From NCBI RefSeq assembly GCF_040024445.1, contig NZ_CP157276.1, forward strand, positions 1,984,001 to 2,048,000: DNA of 64,000 bases. The letters are read 5' to 3'. Below the pieces are notes generated by a model, which had not been told where the DNA came from, searched no databases, and was given only the letters and a program-made list of their open reading frames with translations. This stretch comes from Prescottella soli. GTDB taxonomy: Bacteria; Actinomycetota; Actinomycetes; Mycobacteriales; Mycobacteriaceae. The position numbers and the translations under genes were made by a program. Positions 42,370 through 51,146 of this stretch are shown piece by piece (positions within the stretch are counted from its first letter, which is position 1; the number at the start of each line of letters is the position of its first letter).

Positions 42370-44007
42370 GTGGCCCGGGCCGTGTCCCGCAAACCGTTGA
42401 GCGTCGCGCGGCAACTGCTGATTCTCCAGTTGGTGGTGTTGACGCTGGTTGTGACGGCGATCGCCGCGCTGACGCTCCTCGACGAGCGTCGTGACTCCGA
42501 CGACGCGACCCGGCGGGAAGTGACCGGCATCGCAGAGACCCTGGCGCTGTCCGGTTCGACGATCGCGGCGCTGCGGTCGCCCGATCCCACCGCGGCCCTG
42601 CAGCCGGAGGTCGAACGGATCCGGCTGGCGACGGGTACCGACTTCATCGTCGTGATGGCACCCGATCGGACGCGGTACACGCATCCCGATCCGACACTGA
42701 TCGGGATGCCCTTCGAGGGGCACATCGAGCGGGCGCTGGCGGGCGAGACGTTCACCGAGTCGTACTCGGGTTCGCTCGGTCCGTCGATCCGGGCGGTCAC
42801 GCCGGTGCGGGACAACGGGCAACTGCTCGGTCTGGTGGCGGTCGGGGTGACCCGTGAACGCATCGGCGAGCAGTTCACGAAGGGGCTGCCGCCGATGATC
42901 GGGATCTTCGCGATCGCGGTCGGGATCGCCTCGATCGGCTCGGTCCTGGTGAGCAACCGACTGCGGCGCCAGACGCTGGGCCTGGACCCCGATCAGCTGC
43001 GCCGCCTCTACGAGCACCACGACGCGGTGCTGCGCTCGATCTCCGAGGGCCTGATCGTGTTCGGCCGGGACCGGGACGGCCGGGCCCGGGTGGATGTGGT
43101 GAACGACGAGGCCCGCCGCCTGTTGTGGCTGCCGGACGGCCCGATCACCCCGGAACAGCTGCCCGAGACCCTGCGCCGGATCGGTCCGGACGCCGACGAG
43201 GAACAGGACGAGGTGCACCTGACGGCGGACCGGGTGCTGCTCGTGGGACGCGCACCCGTGTTGTGGGAGGCCCGACGCATCGGCACGGTCGTGACGCTGC
43301 GCGACCACACCGAGCTGCAGAGCGCACTGGGCGAACTCGATTCCGCCCGCAGCGTCGCCGAGTCGTTGCGCGCGCAGGCCCACGAATACGCGAACCGTCT
43401 GCACACGATCGTGACGATGGTCGAGCTGGGCCGCAGCGACGAGGCGGTCGCGTTCACCACGGCCGAACTGGCGACGTCGCAGCAGCTGATCGACCGTCTC
43501 ACCGCCGCCGTGCACGAGCCGGCGCTCGCGGCACTGTTGCTGGGCAAGGTGACGGAGGCGGCGCAGCAGGGCGTCGAGCTGACGGTCACCGAGGACACCG
43601 CACTCGGCCCGACCCGCGCGCTGAGCCCGCTCGAACTCGTGACCGTGGTGGGGAATCTGATCGACAACGCGATCGAGGCGGCGCGGGTGTCGGACGACGA
43701 CAGCCCTTGGGTGGAAGTGACCGTGGCGGAGGAGGATTCGACGCTCGTCATCCGCGTCGCCGACAGCGGACCCGGCATGGATCCCGAGACGCTCGTGCAG
43801 GCGACGACCCGCGGCTACTCGACCAAACAGGTGGACGGGCGGCCGGCGCGCCAACGCGGCCTCGGTCTGGCGCTGGTGGCCCAGGTGGTGGCCCGGCACG
43901 GCGGCCGACTGCGCACCGAGCCCTCGCTGGCGGGCATGCTGGTGATCGAGATTCCACTGCCGACGGCGACGCGGCCGGACGAAAGCGGGAAGGACGGTGA
44001 CCGATGA
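42370..44007 (+). CDS. CitA/DcuS-type sensor histidine kinase
   Basis: The protein is 545 aa. It has an N-terminal membrane helix (about 14-38), an extracytoplasmic sCache/PAS domain (DFIVVMAPDRTRYTHPDPTLIG), a second helix (about 175-197), a cytoplasmic PAS, the H box AHEYANRLHTI with His338, and ATP-binding motifs NLIDNAIEAA and DSGPGMDPE. This is the layout of citrate/C4-dicarboxylate sensors. GTG 42370 has GGGAGGA upstream. The stop overlaps the regulator gene (ATGA). Confidence 0.92.
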   Translation: MARAVSRKPLSVARQLLILQLVVLTLVVTAIAALTLLDERRDSDDATRREVTGIAETLALSGSTIAALRSPDPTAALQPEVERIRLATGTDFIVVMAPDRTRYTHPDPTLIGMPFEGHIERALAGETFTESYSGSLGPSIRAVTPVRDNGQLLGLVAVGVTRERIGEQFTKGLPPMIGIFAIAVGIASIGSVLVSNRLRRQTLGLDPDQLRRLYEHHDAVLRSISEGLIVFGRDRDGRARVDVVNDEARRLLWLPDGPITPEQLPETLRRIGPDADEEQDEVHLTADRVLLVGRAPVLWEARRIGTVVTLRDHTELQSALGELDSARSVAESLRAQAHEYANRLHTIVTMVELGRSDEAVAFTTAELATSQQLIDRLTAAVHEPALAALLLGKVTEAAQQGVELTVTEDTALGPTRALSPLELVTVVGNLIDNAIEAARVSDDDSPWVEVTVAEEDSTLVIRVADSGPGMDPETLVQATTRGYSTKQVDGRPARQRGLGLALVAQVVARHGGRLRTEPSLAGMLVIEIPLPTATRPDESGKDGDR

Positions 44008-44708
44008 TCCGCGTGCTGATCGTCGAGGACGAACCGTTGATCGCCGAGGCGCACCGCTCGTATGTCGAACGCGTCGAGGGCTTCTCGGTCCACGCGGTGG
44101 TACACACCGCCGGCGACGGGATGCGTGCCGTGGCCGAGGCCGCGACCTCCGACGAGCCGATCGACCTGGTCCTGCTCGACATCGGTCTCCCCGACGCGAG
44201 CGGACTCGATCTCGCGGGGGCACTGAGCGGCCTGCGCCCGAGCCCCGGGATCATCGCCGTCACGTCGGCCCGCGACCTCGACGTCGTGCGGACCGCGGTG
44301 ACGCGCGGGGTCGTGCTGTATCTACTCAAGCCGTTCACGTTCGCGGCACTGCGCGACAAGCTCGAGCACTTCCGCGAGTTCCGGGCCGCGCTCCCCGCGG
44401 GCGGAACCGCAGCGAGCCAGCGCGACATCGATCGGGCGATGGCGGTGCTGCGCAGCGCCGACCAGCGCGCCACCACTCCGAAAGGTGTTGCCCCGCAGAC
44501 CGCGGACCTGATCGGAGCGTGTGTGCGTGACGCCGACGGACCGTTGACGGCGGCCGAAGTCGCGACCGCGGCCGGGGTGTCCCGGGTGACGGCGTGGCGC
44601 TACCTGGAACGCCTCGCCGACGACGGCGTGCTGGAACGACGGACCCAGTACGGGCGGACGGGACGCCCCCAGGTGCGCTACAGCTGGGCGGCCTCCTCGT
44701 CGCGCTGA
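44004..44708 (+). CDS. CitB-family response regulator
   Basis: A receiver domain with phosphoacceptor Asp59 (LVLLDIGLPDASG) and conserved Lys in YLLKPFTF, then a C-terminal winged helix (TAAEVATAAGVSRVTAWRYLERL), total 234 aa. This is the CitB/DpiA type. It probably activates dctA in response to extracellular dicarboxylate sensed by the partner kinase. The start overlaps the kinase stop by 4 bases. Confidence 0.92.
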   Translation: MIRVLIVEDEPLIAEAHRSYVERVEGFSVHAVVHTAGDGMRAVAEAATSDEPIDLVLLDIGLPDASGLDLAGALSGLRPSPGIIAVTSARDLDVVRTAVTRGVVLYLLKPFTFAALRDKLEHFREFRAALPAGGTAASQRDIDRAMAVLRSADQRATTPKGVAPQTADLIGACVRDADGPLTAAEVATAAGVSRVTAWRYLERLADDGVLERRTQYGRTGRPQVRYSWAASSSR

Positions 44709-44818
44709 CCGTCTGCGGCAGGCGTCGCTCAGAAGCGCCCGCCGTGTCGACCGCCCACGCGGACCGTGCCGTCGTACGGAACGCCGGATTGATGTGATGC
44801 ACGGCACAATCAACTCTT

Positions 44819-44849
44819 TCAGTCGGCGACTGACGTGGTCGCCGACTGA
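44819..44849 (+). promoter_or_regulatory. 12-bp inverted repeat abutting the MHS transporter ribosome binding site
   Basis: TCAGTCGGCGAC (44819-44830) and GTCGCCGACTGA (44838-44849) are perfectly complementary with a 7-base loop. The Shine-Dalgarno AAGGAG starts at the last base of the repeat, 10 bases before ATG 44859. It may be an operator or an mRNA hairpin controlling initiation. Confidence 0.55.
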
Positions 44850-44858
44850 AGGAGCGCA

Positions 44859-46214
44859 ATGCAACCCCTGAACACGACGCACCCGGATCCCTCTCCGGTG
44901 GACTCACGCCGAGCTCTGATCTCCAGTTTCCTGGGATCCACAGTCGAGTACTACGACTTCTTGCTCTACGGCGCCGCGGCAGGCTTGGTCTTCCCGAAGT
45001 TGTTCTTCCCGGACACGATGGACCCCGGCCTGGGCTCCACCCTGTCGTTCGTCATCCTGCTCGCCGGATACATCTCGAGGCCGATCGGCGGCATCCTCTT
45101 CGGCCACTTCGGCGACAAGTACGGCCGCAAGAACATCCTGGTCATCACGTTGTTGATGATGGGTCTGGTGTCCGTCGCCATCGGCCTGATGCCGACCTAC
45201 GCGACGATCGGTGTGGCGGCACCGCTGATCCTCGTCGCGCTTCGCATCGTCCAAGGCCTGGCCGTCGGCGGTGAGTGGGCGGGAGCCACCCTGATGGCGG
45301 CCGAGCACGTGAACGAGGAACGTCGCGGGTTCGCCGCATCGATCGCGGTCACCGGCGGGCCCACCGGATCCGTCCTCGCGACCTTGGTTCTCGCCCTCTT
45401 CTCCGGTCTCCCCGACGACGCCTTCCTCAGCTGGGGATGGCGCGTGCCGTTCCTGCTCTCCGCGGTGCTCGTGATCGTGGGTCTGTTCCTGCGCTACCGC
45501 GTCACGGAATCCCCCGACTTCGCGAAGGCGCAGGCGGCCGGCGAGGTACGCACCGGCACACCGATTCTCCGTGTGCTGAAGAAGTACCCCCGTTCCACCG
45601 TGTACGGCATTCTCGCCGCCGCGGGACCGCTGTTCATGCAGGCGCTCCTCGCGGTGTGGATGGTTCCCTACATCGCCGCCCAGGGCACGGTTCCCCGCCA
45701 GGACGCGCTCTACATGCTGACCTTCTCGAGCGTGCTGCACATCTTCGCGATTCCGTTCTTCGCGGCGCTCTCCGACCGGTTCGGACGCCGACGGGTCATG
45801 CTCGCCGGCGCGGCGATTTCCGTCGCCCTCGTCTTCCCGATGTTCGCGCTGTTCAACTCCGACAGCTACTGGCTGGTCGCACTCGGCTTCCTGGTGGGCA
45901 ACCCGATCATCCAGGCGTCGATGTACGGCCCGATCGGCGCGTTCCTCGCGGAGAAGTTCGAGACCCGGGATCGCTACACGGGCGTCTCGCTGACCTTCCA
46001 GCTCGGCTCGGTCCTCGGCGCCGGAACCGCACCGCTCCTTGCCAACTGGCTGTACCGCCTCGACAACGGCGGCGGCACCGACAACATCGCGTGGTACTTC
46101 GTCGCGCTCATCGCAGTGTCGGCCCTCGCGGTCTTCCTGTCGAAGGAGACCCTGAACAGACTGCGCACCACCGCCCCGCACACGGTGGATGCGAGCGTGT
46201 CCGCCAACAGCTGA
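44859..46214 (+). CDS. MHS-family MFS transporter
   Basis: A 12-helix metabolite:proton symporter of 451 aa. The opening STVEYYDFLLYGAAAGLVFPKLFFP and the loop FGHFGDKYGRKN identify the MHS branch of the major facilitator superfamily (ShiA/ProP/KgtP relatives), which imports organic acids or osmolytes. Substrate cannot be read from sequence. ATG 44859 has AAGGAG upstream. It follows the two-component pair after 150 bases and may belong to the same organic-acid uptake programme, which is inference. Confidence 0.9.
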   Translation: MQPLNTTHPDPSPVDSRRALISSFLGSTVEYYDFLLYGAAAGLVFPKLFFPDTMDPGLGSTLSFVILLAGYISRPIGGILFGHFGDKYGRKNILVITLLMMGLVSVAIGLMPTYATIGVAAPLILVALRIVQGLAVGGEWAGATLMAAEHVNEERRGFAASIAVTGGPTGSVLATLVLALFSGLPDDAFLSWGWRVPFLLSAVLVIVGLFLRYRVTESPDFAKAQAAGEVRTGTPILRVLKKYPRSTVYGILAAAGPLFMQALLAVWMVPYIAAQGTVPRQDALYMLTFSSVLHIFAIPFFAALSDRFGRRRVMLAGAAISVALVFPMFALFNSDSYWLVALGFLVGNPIIQASMYGPIGAFLAEKFETRDRYTGVSLTFQLGSVLGAGTAPLLANWLYRLDNGGGTDNIAWYFVALIAVSALAVFLSKETLNRLRTTAPHTVDASVSANS

Positions 46215-46220
46215 CGACGC

Positions 46221-46259
46221 GTTCCGGCGGTGCCGCCCGTGTGGGGGCACCGCCGGAAC
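46221..46259. terminator. bidirectional hairpin terminator
   Basis: A perfect 14-bp stem (46221-46234 with 46246-46259) with an 11-base loop lies between the convergent MHS transporter and ptrB. Confidence 0.75.
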
Positions 46260-46274
46260 GTCGGTGTCAGCCGA

Positions 46275-48392
46275 TCAGGAAGCGCCCGCGGTCTCGAGCA
46301 CCCATGCGTACTCGAACGCGACTTCCTTCCACTTCTCGTAGCGTCCGCTGACGCCGCCGTGCCCGGCGCTCATCTCGGTCTTGAGCAGGAGCGGAGCACC
46401 GCCGGTCTTCGTGGACCGCAGCGCCGCAACCCATTTCGCCGGTTCGACATACAGCACCCGGGTGTCGTTGATGCTCGTGATCGCCAGGATCGCCGGGTAG
46501 TCCTTGGCCTCGACGTTCTCGTAGGGGCTGTAGGACCGCATGTACGCGTACACGTTCGGGTCCTCGAGCGGGTTGCCCCACTCGTCCCACTCGATCACCG
46601 TGAGCGGCAGCGAGGGATCCAGGATCGACGTGAGCGGGTCGACGAACGGCACGTTCGCGAGGATCCCGGCGAACAGTTCCGGGGCGAGGTTCGCAACCGC
46701 GCCCACCAGCAGACCACCCGCGCTGCCGCCGTCGGCGACCAACTGCTCCGACGTGGTGCGCCCCTCGTCGATGAGATGACGGGCGCACGCGACGAAGTCG
46801 GTGAAGGTGTTCTTCTTGGTGAGCGTCTTGCCGTTCTCGTACCAGTGCCGCCCCATCTCGCCGCCGCCGCGCACGTGCGCGACCGCGAAGACCATGCCGC
46901 GATCGAGCAGCGACAGCCGCGCCACCGAGAATGCCGGGTCCATGCTGGCCTCGTAGGAACCGTATCCGTACAGCAGCGTGGGTGCCGGATCTCCGCCGAT
47001 TCCCTTGCGCCGCACCACCGACAGCGGGATGCGGGTGCCGTCGTCGGCGATGGCCCACTCGCGGTGCTGCTCGTAGTCGGCGGGATCGAACCCGCCCAGG
47101 ACCGGCTGCGACTTGCGCAGGACCAGTTCACCGGTCGCCAGCTGGTAGTCGTACACCCGCGACGGGGTGATGAACGACGTGTAGCCGATCCGCAGCGTCG
47201 GCTGCTCCCACTCCGGGTTGGAACCGAGACCGACCGAGAACAGTTCCTCGGCGAACTCCATCTCGGTGAGCTCGCCGTAGCCCTCGGGAGTGAGCGGCCA
47301 GATGGCCACCCGCGTCAGCACGTCGCGGCGGTAGCTGAGGACCAGGTGGTCGGCGAACGTGTCGATGTCCTCGAGCCGCACGTCGTGGCGGTGCGGAACG
47401 AGGATCTCCATCGCGTTCGGATCCGCGACCGGAGCCTGCGCCAGGACGAAGTTCTCGGCCTTCCGTCCGTCGACGACGTCGTTGTGCAGGATGAGGAACC
47501 GGTCCTCGCCCGCGATCACGGCGTGCTCGGCCGCGTACTCGACGCCCTCGCGTCGCGGCAGGATCACCCGGAAGTCGCCCTCGGGGTTCGCGGACTCGAG
47601 GATCCAGCCCTCGGTGGTGACCTTCGATCCGAGCCAGATCATCAGGTACTTCTCGCTGCGGGTGGATCCGACCGACACCCAGTAGCGCTCGTCCGGCTCG
47701 TGGAAGACCCGCACGTCCTGGTCCGGTCGGGTGCCGAGCTTGTGCCGCCACACCGTGTCCGGTCGCCACGACTCGTCCACCGTCAGGTAGAAGACGTGCT
47801 GGTGGTCGATGGCCCACGTCGCACCCGGCGCGGTGTTCGGGATCTCGTCGGCGAGCATCTCACCGGTGACGAGGTTCTTGAACCGCAGCGTGTACCGCTC
47901 GTCGCCGATCACGTCCACCGCGTACGCGAGCAGCGTGCCGTCGTGACTCACCGAGAACGCGCCGAGCGAGAAGAACTCGTGCCCCTCGGCCTCGGCGTTG
48001 CCGTCGAGGAGGACCTGTTCGCCGTCGATCGCCGTGTCGGCGGACAGCTCGGGCGGGGTCCAGTCGTCCTGTCCGGCGATCGGGCACCTGCAGTGGACGC
48101 CGTACTGCTTGCCCTCGACCGTACGGGAGTAGTACCACCACTGGCCGAGACGCGTCGGCACCGACATGTCGGTTTCCTGCGTGCGCGACTTGATCTCCTG
48201 GAAGACCTTCTCGCGCAACGGCTCCAGGTGCTCGAGTTGTTGCGCGGTGTATGCGTTCTCCGCCTCGAGGTACTCGATGACCTCCGGGTCCTCCTTGTCC
48301 CGCAACCACTCGTAGTGGTCGACGAACGTGTCCCCGTGATGGGTGCGCTCGAACGGCACCCGCTTGGCGACCGGCGGAGTCGACGCGCTCAT
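46275..48392 (-). CDS. ptrB: oligopeptidase B (S9 family serine peptidase)
   Basis: Prolyl-oligopeptidase-family enzyme of 705 aa: an N-terminal beta-propeller (HGDTFVDHYEWLRDK start) and a C-terminal alpha/beta-hydrolase domain with DGGSAGGLLVGA (Ser557) and the terminal His in MSAGHGG. It cleaves short peptides after basic residues in the cytoplasm. In M. tuberculosis the equivalent is split into two genes (ptrBa/ptrBb); here it is one intact frame. ATG 48392 lies 1 base after the purC stop. Confidence 0.93.
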   Translation of the reverse strand: MSASTPPVAKRVPFERTHHGDTFVDHYEWLRDKEDPEVIEYLEAENAYTAQQLEHLEPLREKVFQEIKSRTQETDMSVPTRLGQWWYYSRTVEGKQYGVHCRCPIAGQDDWTPPELSADTAIDGEQVLLDGNAEAEGHEFFSLGAFSVSHDGTLLAYAVDVIGDERYTLRFKNLVTGEMLADEIPNTAPGATWAIDHQHVFYLTVDESWRPDTVWRHKLGTRPDQDVRVFHEPDERYWVSVGSTRSEKYLMIWLGSKVTTEGWILESANPEGDFRVILPRREGVEYAAEHAVIAGEDRFLILHNDVVDGRKAENFVLAQAPVADPNAMEILVPHRHDVRLEDIDTFADHLVLSYRRDVLTRVAIWPLTPEGYGELTEMEFAEELFSVGLGSNPEWEQPTLRIGYTSFITPSRVYDYQLATGELVLRKSQPVLGGFDPADYEQHREWAIADDGTRIPLSVVRRKGIGGDPAPTLLYGYGSYEASMDPAFSVARLSLLDRGMVFAVAHVRGGGEMGRHWYENGKTLTKKNTFTDFVACARHLIDEGRTTSEQLVADGGSAGGLLVGAVANLAPELFAGILANVPFVDPLTSILDPSLPLTVIEWDEWGNPLEDPNVYAYMRSYSPYENVEAKDYPAILAITSINDTRVLYVEPAKWVAALRSTKTGGAPLLLKTEMSAGHGGVSGRYEKWKEVAFEYAWVLETAGAS

Positions 48393-48393
48393 C

Positions 48394-49278
48394 TCAGCCC
48401 ACCCAATCCTCGAACGACAGGCCCGAGATGCGCTCGTACGCTTCGATGTACCGGGCGCGAGTGGCATCGACGATGTCCTGCGGCAGCGGCGGGGGCGGGG
48501 TGTCCGACGCACGGTCCCACCCGGATGCGGGGCTGGTGAGCCAGTTGCGCACGAACTGCTTGTCGAAGCTCGGCTGCACCTTGCCGGGCTCGTAGCCCTC
48601 GTCCGGCCAGTACCGCGACGAGTCCGGCGTCAGCACCTCGTCGGCCAGGACCAGGTTGCCGTCGGCGTCGAGTCCGAACTCGAACTTGGTGTCGGCGAGG
48701 ATGATCCCGCGATCCCGGGCGAAGCTGGCGGCCCGGAAGTAGATGTCGAGCGTGTCGTCCCGCAGCTTGACGGCGAGGTCCTGGCCGACCTTGTCGACGA
48801 CGGCCTGGAAGTCGATGTTCTCGTCGTGATCACCGAGCTCCGCCTTGCTGGCCGGGGTGAAGATCGGCTCGGGCAGCTGGCTGGCCTCGACCAGACCCTC
48901 GGGGAGTTCGACACCGCACACCGCGCCGGTGGCCTGGTAGTCCAGCAGCCCCGAGCCCGTCAGGTAGCCGCGGGCCACGCACTCGACCGGGAGCATGTTC
49001 AGCTTGCGGACCACCAGCGCGCGTCCGAGGACCTCCTCGGGGATGCGCTCGTCGAGCGGATCGCCCGCGAGGTGGTTGGTGCCGCCGAGCTTCTCGAAGA
49101 AGAACACGCTCATCGCGGTGAGCACCCGGCCCTTGTCCGGGATGGGCGTCGAGAGCACGTGGTCGTAGGCCGAGATCCGGTCACTCGCGACCAGCAGCAG
49201 GTGCTCGTCGTCGATCGTGTACAGATCGCGGACCTTGCCGCCGGCCAGGTGGGAGTAGGACTCGAGTGAAGGACGCAC
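48394..49278 (-). CDS. purC: phosphoribosylaminoimidazole-succinocarboxamide synthase (SAICAR synthetase)
   Basis: The protein is 294 aa. It joins CAIR and aspartate to make [33 protein letters not shown] and [12 protein letters not shown] are family signatures. GTG 49278 follows TAGGGT by 6 bases, so it is probably leaderless. It is co-transcribed with ptrB as in mycobacteria. Confidence 0.95.
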   Translation of the reverse strand: MRPSLESYSHLAGGKVRDLYTIDDEHLLLVASDRISAYDHVLSTPIPDKGRVLTAMSVFFFEKLGGTNHLAGDPLDERIPEEVLGRALVVRKLNMLPVECVARGYLTGSGLLDYQATGAVCGVELPEGLVEASQLPEPIFTPASKAELGDHDENIDFQAVVDKVGQDLAVKLRDDTLDIYFRAASFARDRGIILADTKFEFGLDADGNLVLADEVLTPDSSRYWPDEGYEPGKVQPSFDKQFVRNWLTSPASGWDRASDTPPPPLPQDIVDATRARYIEAYERISGLSFEDWVG

Positions 49279-49284
49279 GTGGCT

Positions 49285-49290
49285 ACCCTA
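49285..49290 (-). promoter_or_regulatory. -10 hexamer, leaderless purC promoter
   Basis: TAGGGT on the minus strand ends 6 bases before GTG 49278. Confidence 0.6.
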
Positions 49291-49419
49291 TCGGTCCTGC
49301 GAATCGACGCACCCCGTGGTCGGCCCCACGACAGGCCTCTCCCGGTGTGGCGGGGACGCCGCGACGGCCGGGGATAGTTAGCCTTGTTCAGAGCTAGCGA
49401 TCGATCGGCGGGAGGGTGG

Positions 49420-50859
49420 ATGGCGACCGGCACGACCGTCGCAGCCAGGGCATCGGTAGGACTGCGTTCGGAGCGCGGCCCGATCCTGCTGTCCCTGATG
49501 CTCAGCACGTCCCTGGTCGCGCTCGACAGCACGATCATCGCGACCGCGGTGCTCACGATCGTCGGCGACCTGGGCGGCTTCACCCAGTTCCCGTGGCTGT
49601 TCTCGATCTATCTGCTGGCGCAGGCCGTGTCGGTGCCGATCTACGGCAAGCTCGCCGACATGTTCGGGCGCAAGCCGGTCATGCACCTGGGCATCGCGCT
49701 GTTCGCGGTCGGGTCGCTGCTGTGCGGCGTCGCGTGGAGCATGCCCGCGCTCATCGTGTTCCGGGCGATCCAGGGCCTGGGCGCCGGCGCGGTGCAGCCG
49801 ATGAGCATGACGATCGCCGGCGACATCTACACCGTGGCCGAACGCGCCAAGGTGCAGGCGTACATCGCCAGTGTGTGGGCCATGTCGGCGGTGCTGGGTC
49901 CGACGCTCGGCGGGGTGTTCTCCGAGTACCTGTCGTGGCGGTGGATCTTCCTGGTCAACCTTCCGCTGTGTGTGCTCGCGGCGTGGATGCTGCAGCGCAA
50001 GTTCACCGAGAACACGACGAAGCGAACGAACACCGGCACCCGGCCGCGCACCGACTACGCGGGCGCGGTCCTGCTCACGACGGGCGCGACGCTGGTGATC
50101 CTCGGACTGCTCGAGGGCGGCCAGGCGTGGGCGTGGGTGTCCCCGGCCGGCATCGGTGTCTTCGTGGCCGGCACCGCTCTCCTGATCGCGTTCGTCCTCG
50201 TCGAGCGCCGCGCCGCGGATCCGATCCTGCCGCTGCACATGCTCACCCGCCGGGTCCTGGTCGCGAGCAGCCTGGCGTCGATGGCGGTCGGCGCGATCGT
50301 GACGGGCCTGACGTCCTACGTGCCGACCTTCGTGCAGGGGGCGCTCGGCACGGGCGCACTGGTCGCGGGCTTCGCGCTGGCGGTGCTCAGCATCGGCTGG
50401 CCGCTCGCCGCGTCGCAGGCCGGACGTTTGTACCTGCGCGTCGGTTTCCGCACCACCCCGTTGATCGGCAGCGCCCTGGTGCTCGCCGGGTCGGTGCTGC
50501 TGACGCTGCTGTCGTCCGCGTCCGCGGTGTGGCACGTCGGAGCCGTCGCCTTCGTCATCGGGTCGGGCCTGGGCCTGATCGCCACGCCGACACTGATCGC
50601 GGCACAGTCCAGCGTCGACTGGAGCGAACGCGGGGTGGTGACGTCGACCAACATGTTCGCCCGCTCGATCGGCAGCGCCGTCGGTGTCGCGGTGTTCGGC
50701 GCCCTCGTCAACTCGCGTGTCGGCGACGTCGCCGAACCGAATCCGACCGATCTCGCCGGCGCGATCCACCTCGTCTTCCTCGGTGTCCTCGGTGTGGCCG
50801 TGCTGCTGACGCTGTCGTCGGCGCTGATGCCGAAGACGCCGAAACCGTCCACGTACTGA
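49420..50859 (+). CDS. emrB: DHA2-family MFS drug exporter (EmrB/QacA type)
   Basis: The protein is 479 aa with about 14 helices. Motif C-like and DHA2 features are LVALDSTIIATAVLTIVGDLGG and LADMFGRKPVMHLG. It corresponds to Rv0783c in the conserved block and probably exports hydrophobic toxins or drugs with proton antiport. ATG 49420 has GGGAGGG upstream; the 12-residue extension to 49384 is less likely. It is divergent from purC. Confidence 0.9.
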   Translation: MATGTTVAARASVGLRSERGPILLSLMLSTSLVALDSTIIATAVLTIVGDLGGFTQFPWLFSIYLLAQAVSVPIYGKLADMFGRKPVMHLGIALFAVGSLLCGVAWSMPALIVFRAIQGLGAGAVQPMSMTIAGDIYTVAERAKVQAYIASVWAMSAVLGPTLGGVFSEYLSWRWIFLVNLPLCVLAAWMLQRKFTENTTKRTNTGTRPRTDYAGAVLLTTGATLVILGLLEGGQAWAWVSPAGIGVFVAGTALLIAFVLVERRAADPILPLHMLTRRVLVASSLASMAVGAIVTGLTSYVPTFVQGALGTGALVAGFALAVLSIGWPLAASQAGRLYLRVGFRTTPLIGSALVLAGSVLLTLLSSASAVWHVGAVAFVIGSGLGLIATPTLIAAQSSVDWSERGVVTSTNMFARSIGSAVGVAVFGALVNSRVGDVAEPNPTDLAGAIHLVFLGVLGVAVLLTLSSALMPKTPKPSTY

Positions 50860-50927
50860 ACCCTCGAATGGACACTCCGGGCCGTCGGAAGCGGACAAGG
50901 CGGACGGGGGCGCGGACCGGGGTCGTC

Positions 50928-50933
50928 TATTCT
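50928..50933 (+). promoter_or_regulatory. -10 hexamer of the B12 riboswitch transcript
   Basis: TATTCT would start transcription near 50940, just before the riboswitch. Confidence 0.45.
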
Positions 50934-50946
50934 TCACGTTGTCGTC

Positions 50947-51098
50947 ACGGTGTTCGGGAAGTCCGGTAGAAGCCGGCGCGGTACTCGCCACTGTGGGCAG
51001 GTACGTCGACTACTCGGGGTTCGACCCCAGCCACTGGATGCGCATGCATCCGGGAAGGCGTAGTCGGCGGTCATCCCTGCCGAGCCAGGAGACCGGCC
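50947..51098 (+). promoter_or_regulatory. cobalamin riboswitch (AdoCbl/B12 aptamer)
   Basis: The region carries the ordered marks of a cobalamin aptamer: GGAAG-TCCGGT near 50958, GCGCGGTACTCGCCACTGTG around 50977-50996, a variable stem region, and the closing B12 box GAGCCAGGAGACCGGCC at 51082-51098. It precedes the binding-protein gene of a BtuFCD-type importer. Downstream, TTCCA (51119-51123) can pair with TGGAA (51131-51135), hiding the GGAAGG before TTG 51147, which fits translational repression by cobalamin. Confidence 0.88.
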
Positions 51099-51146
51099 GT
51101 GACGCAAACCTGCACGTTTTCCACGAGTCATGGAAGGCGGGTCGCT

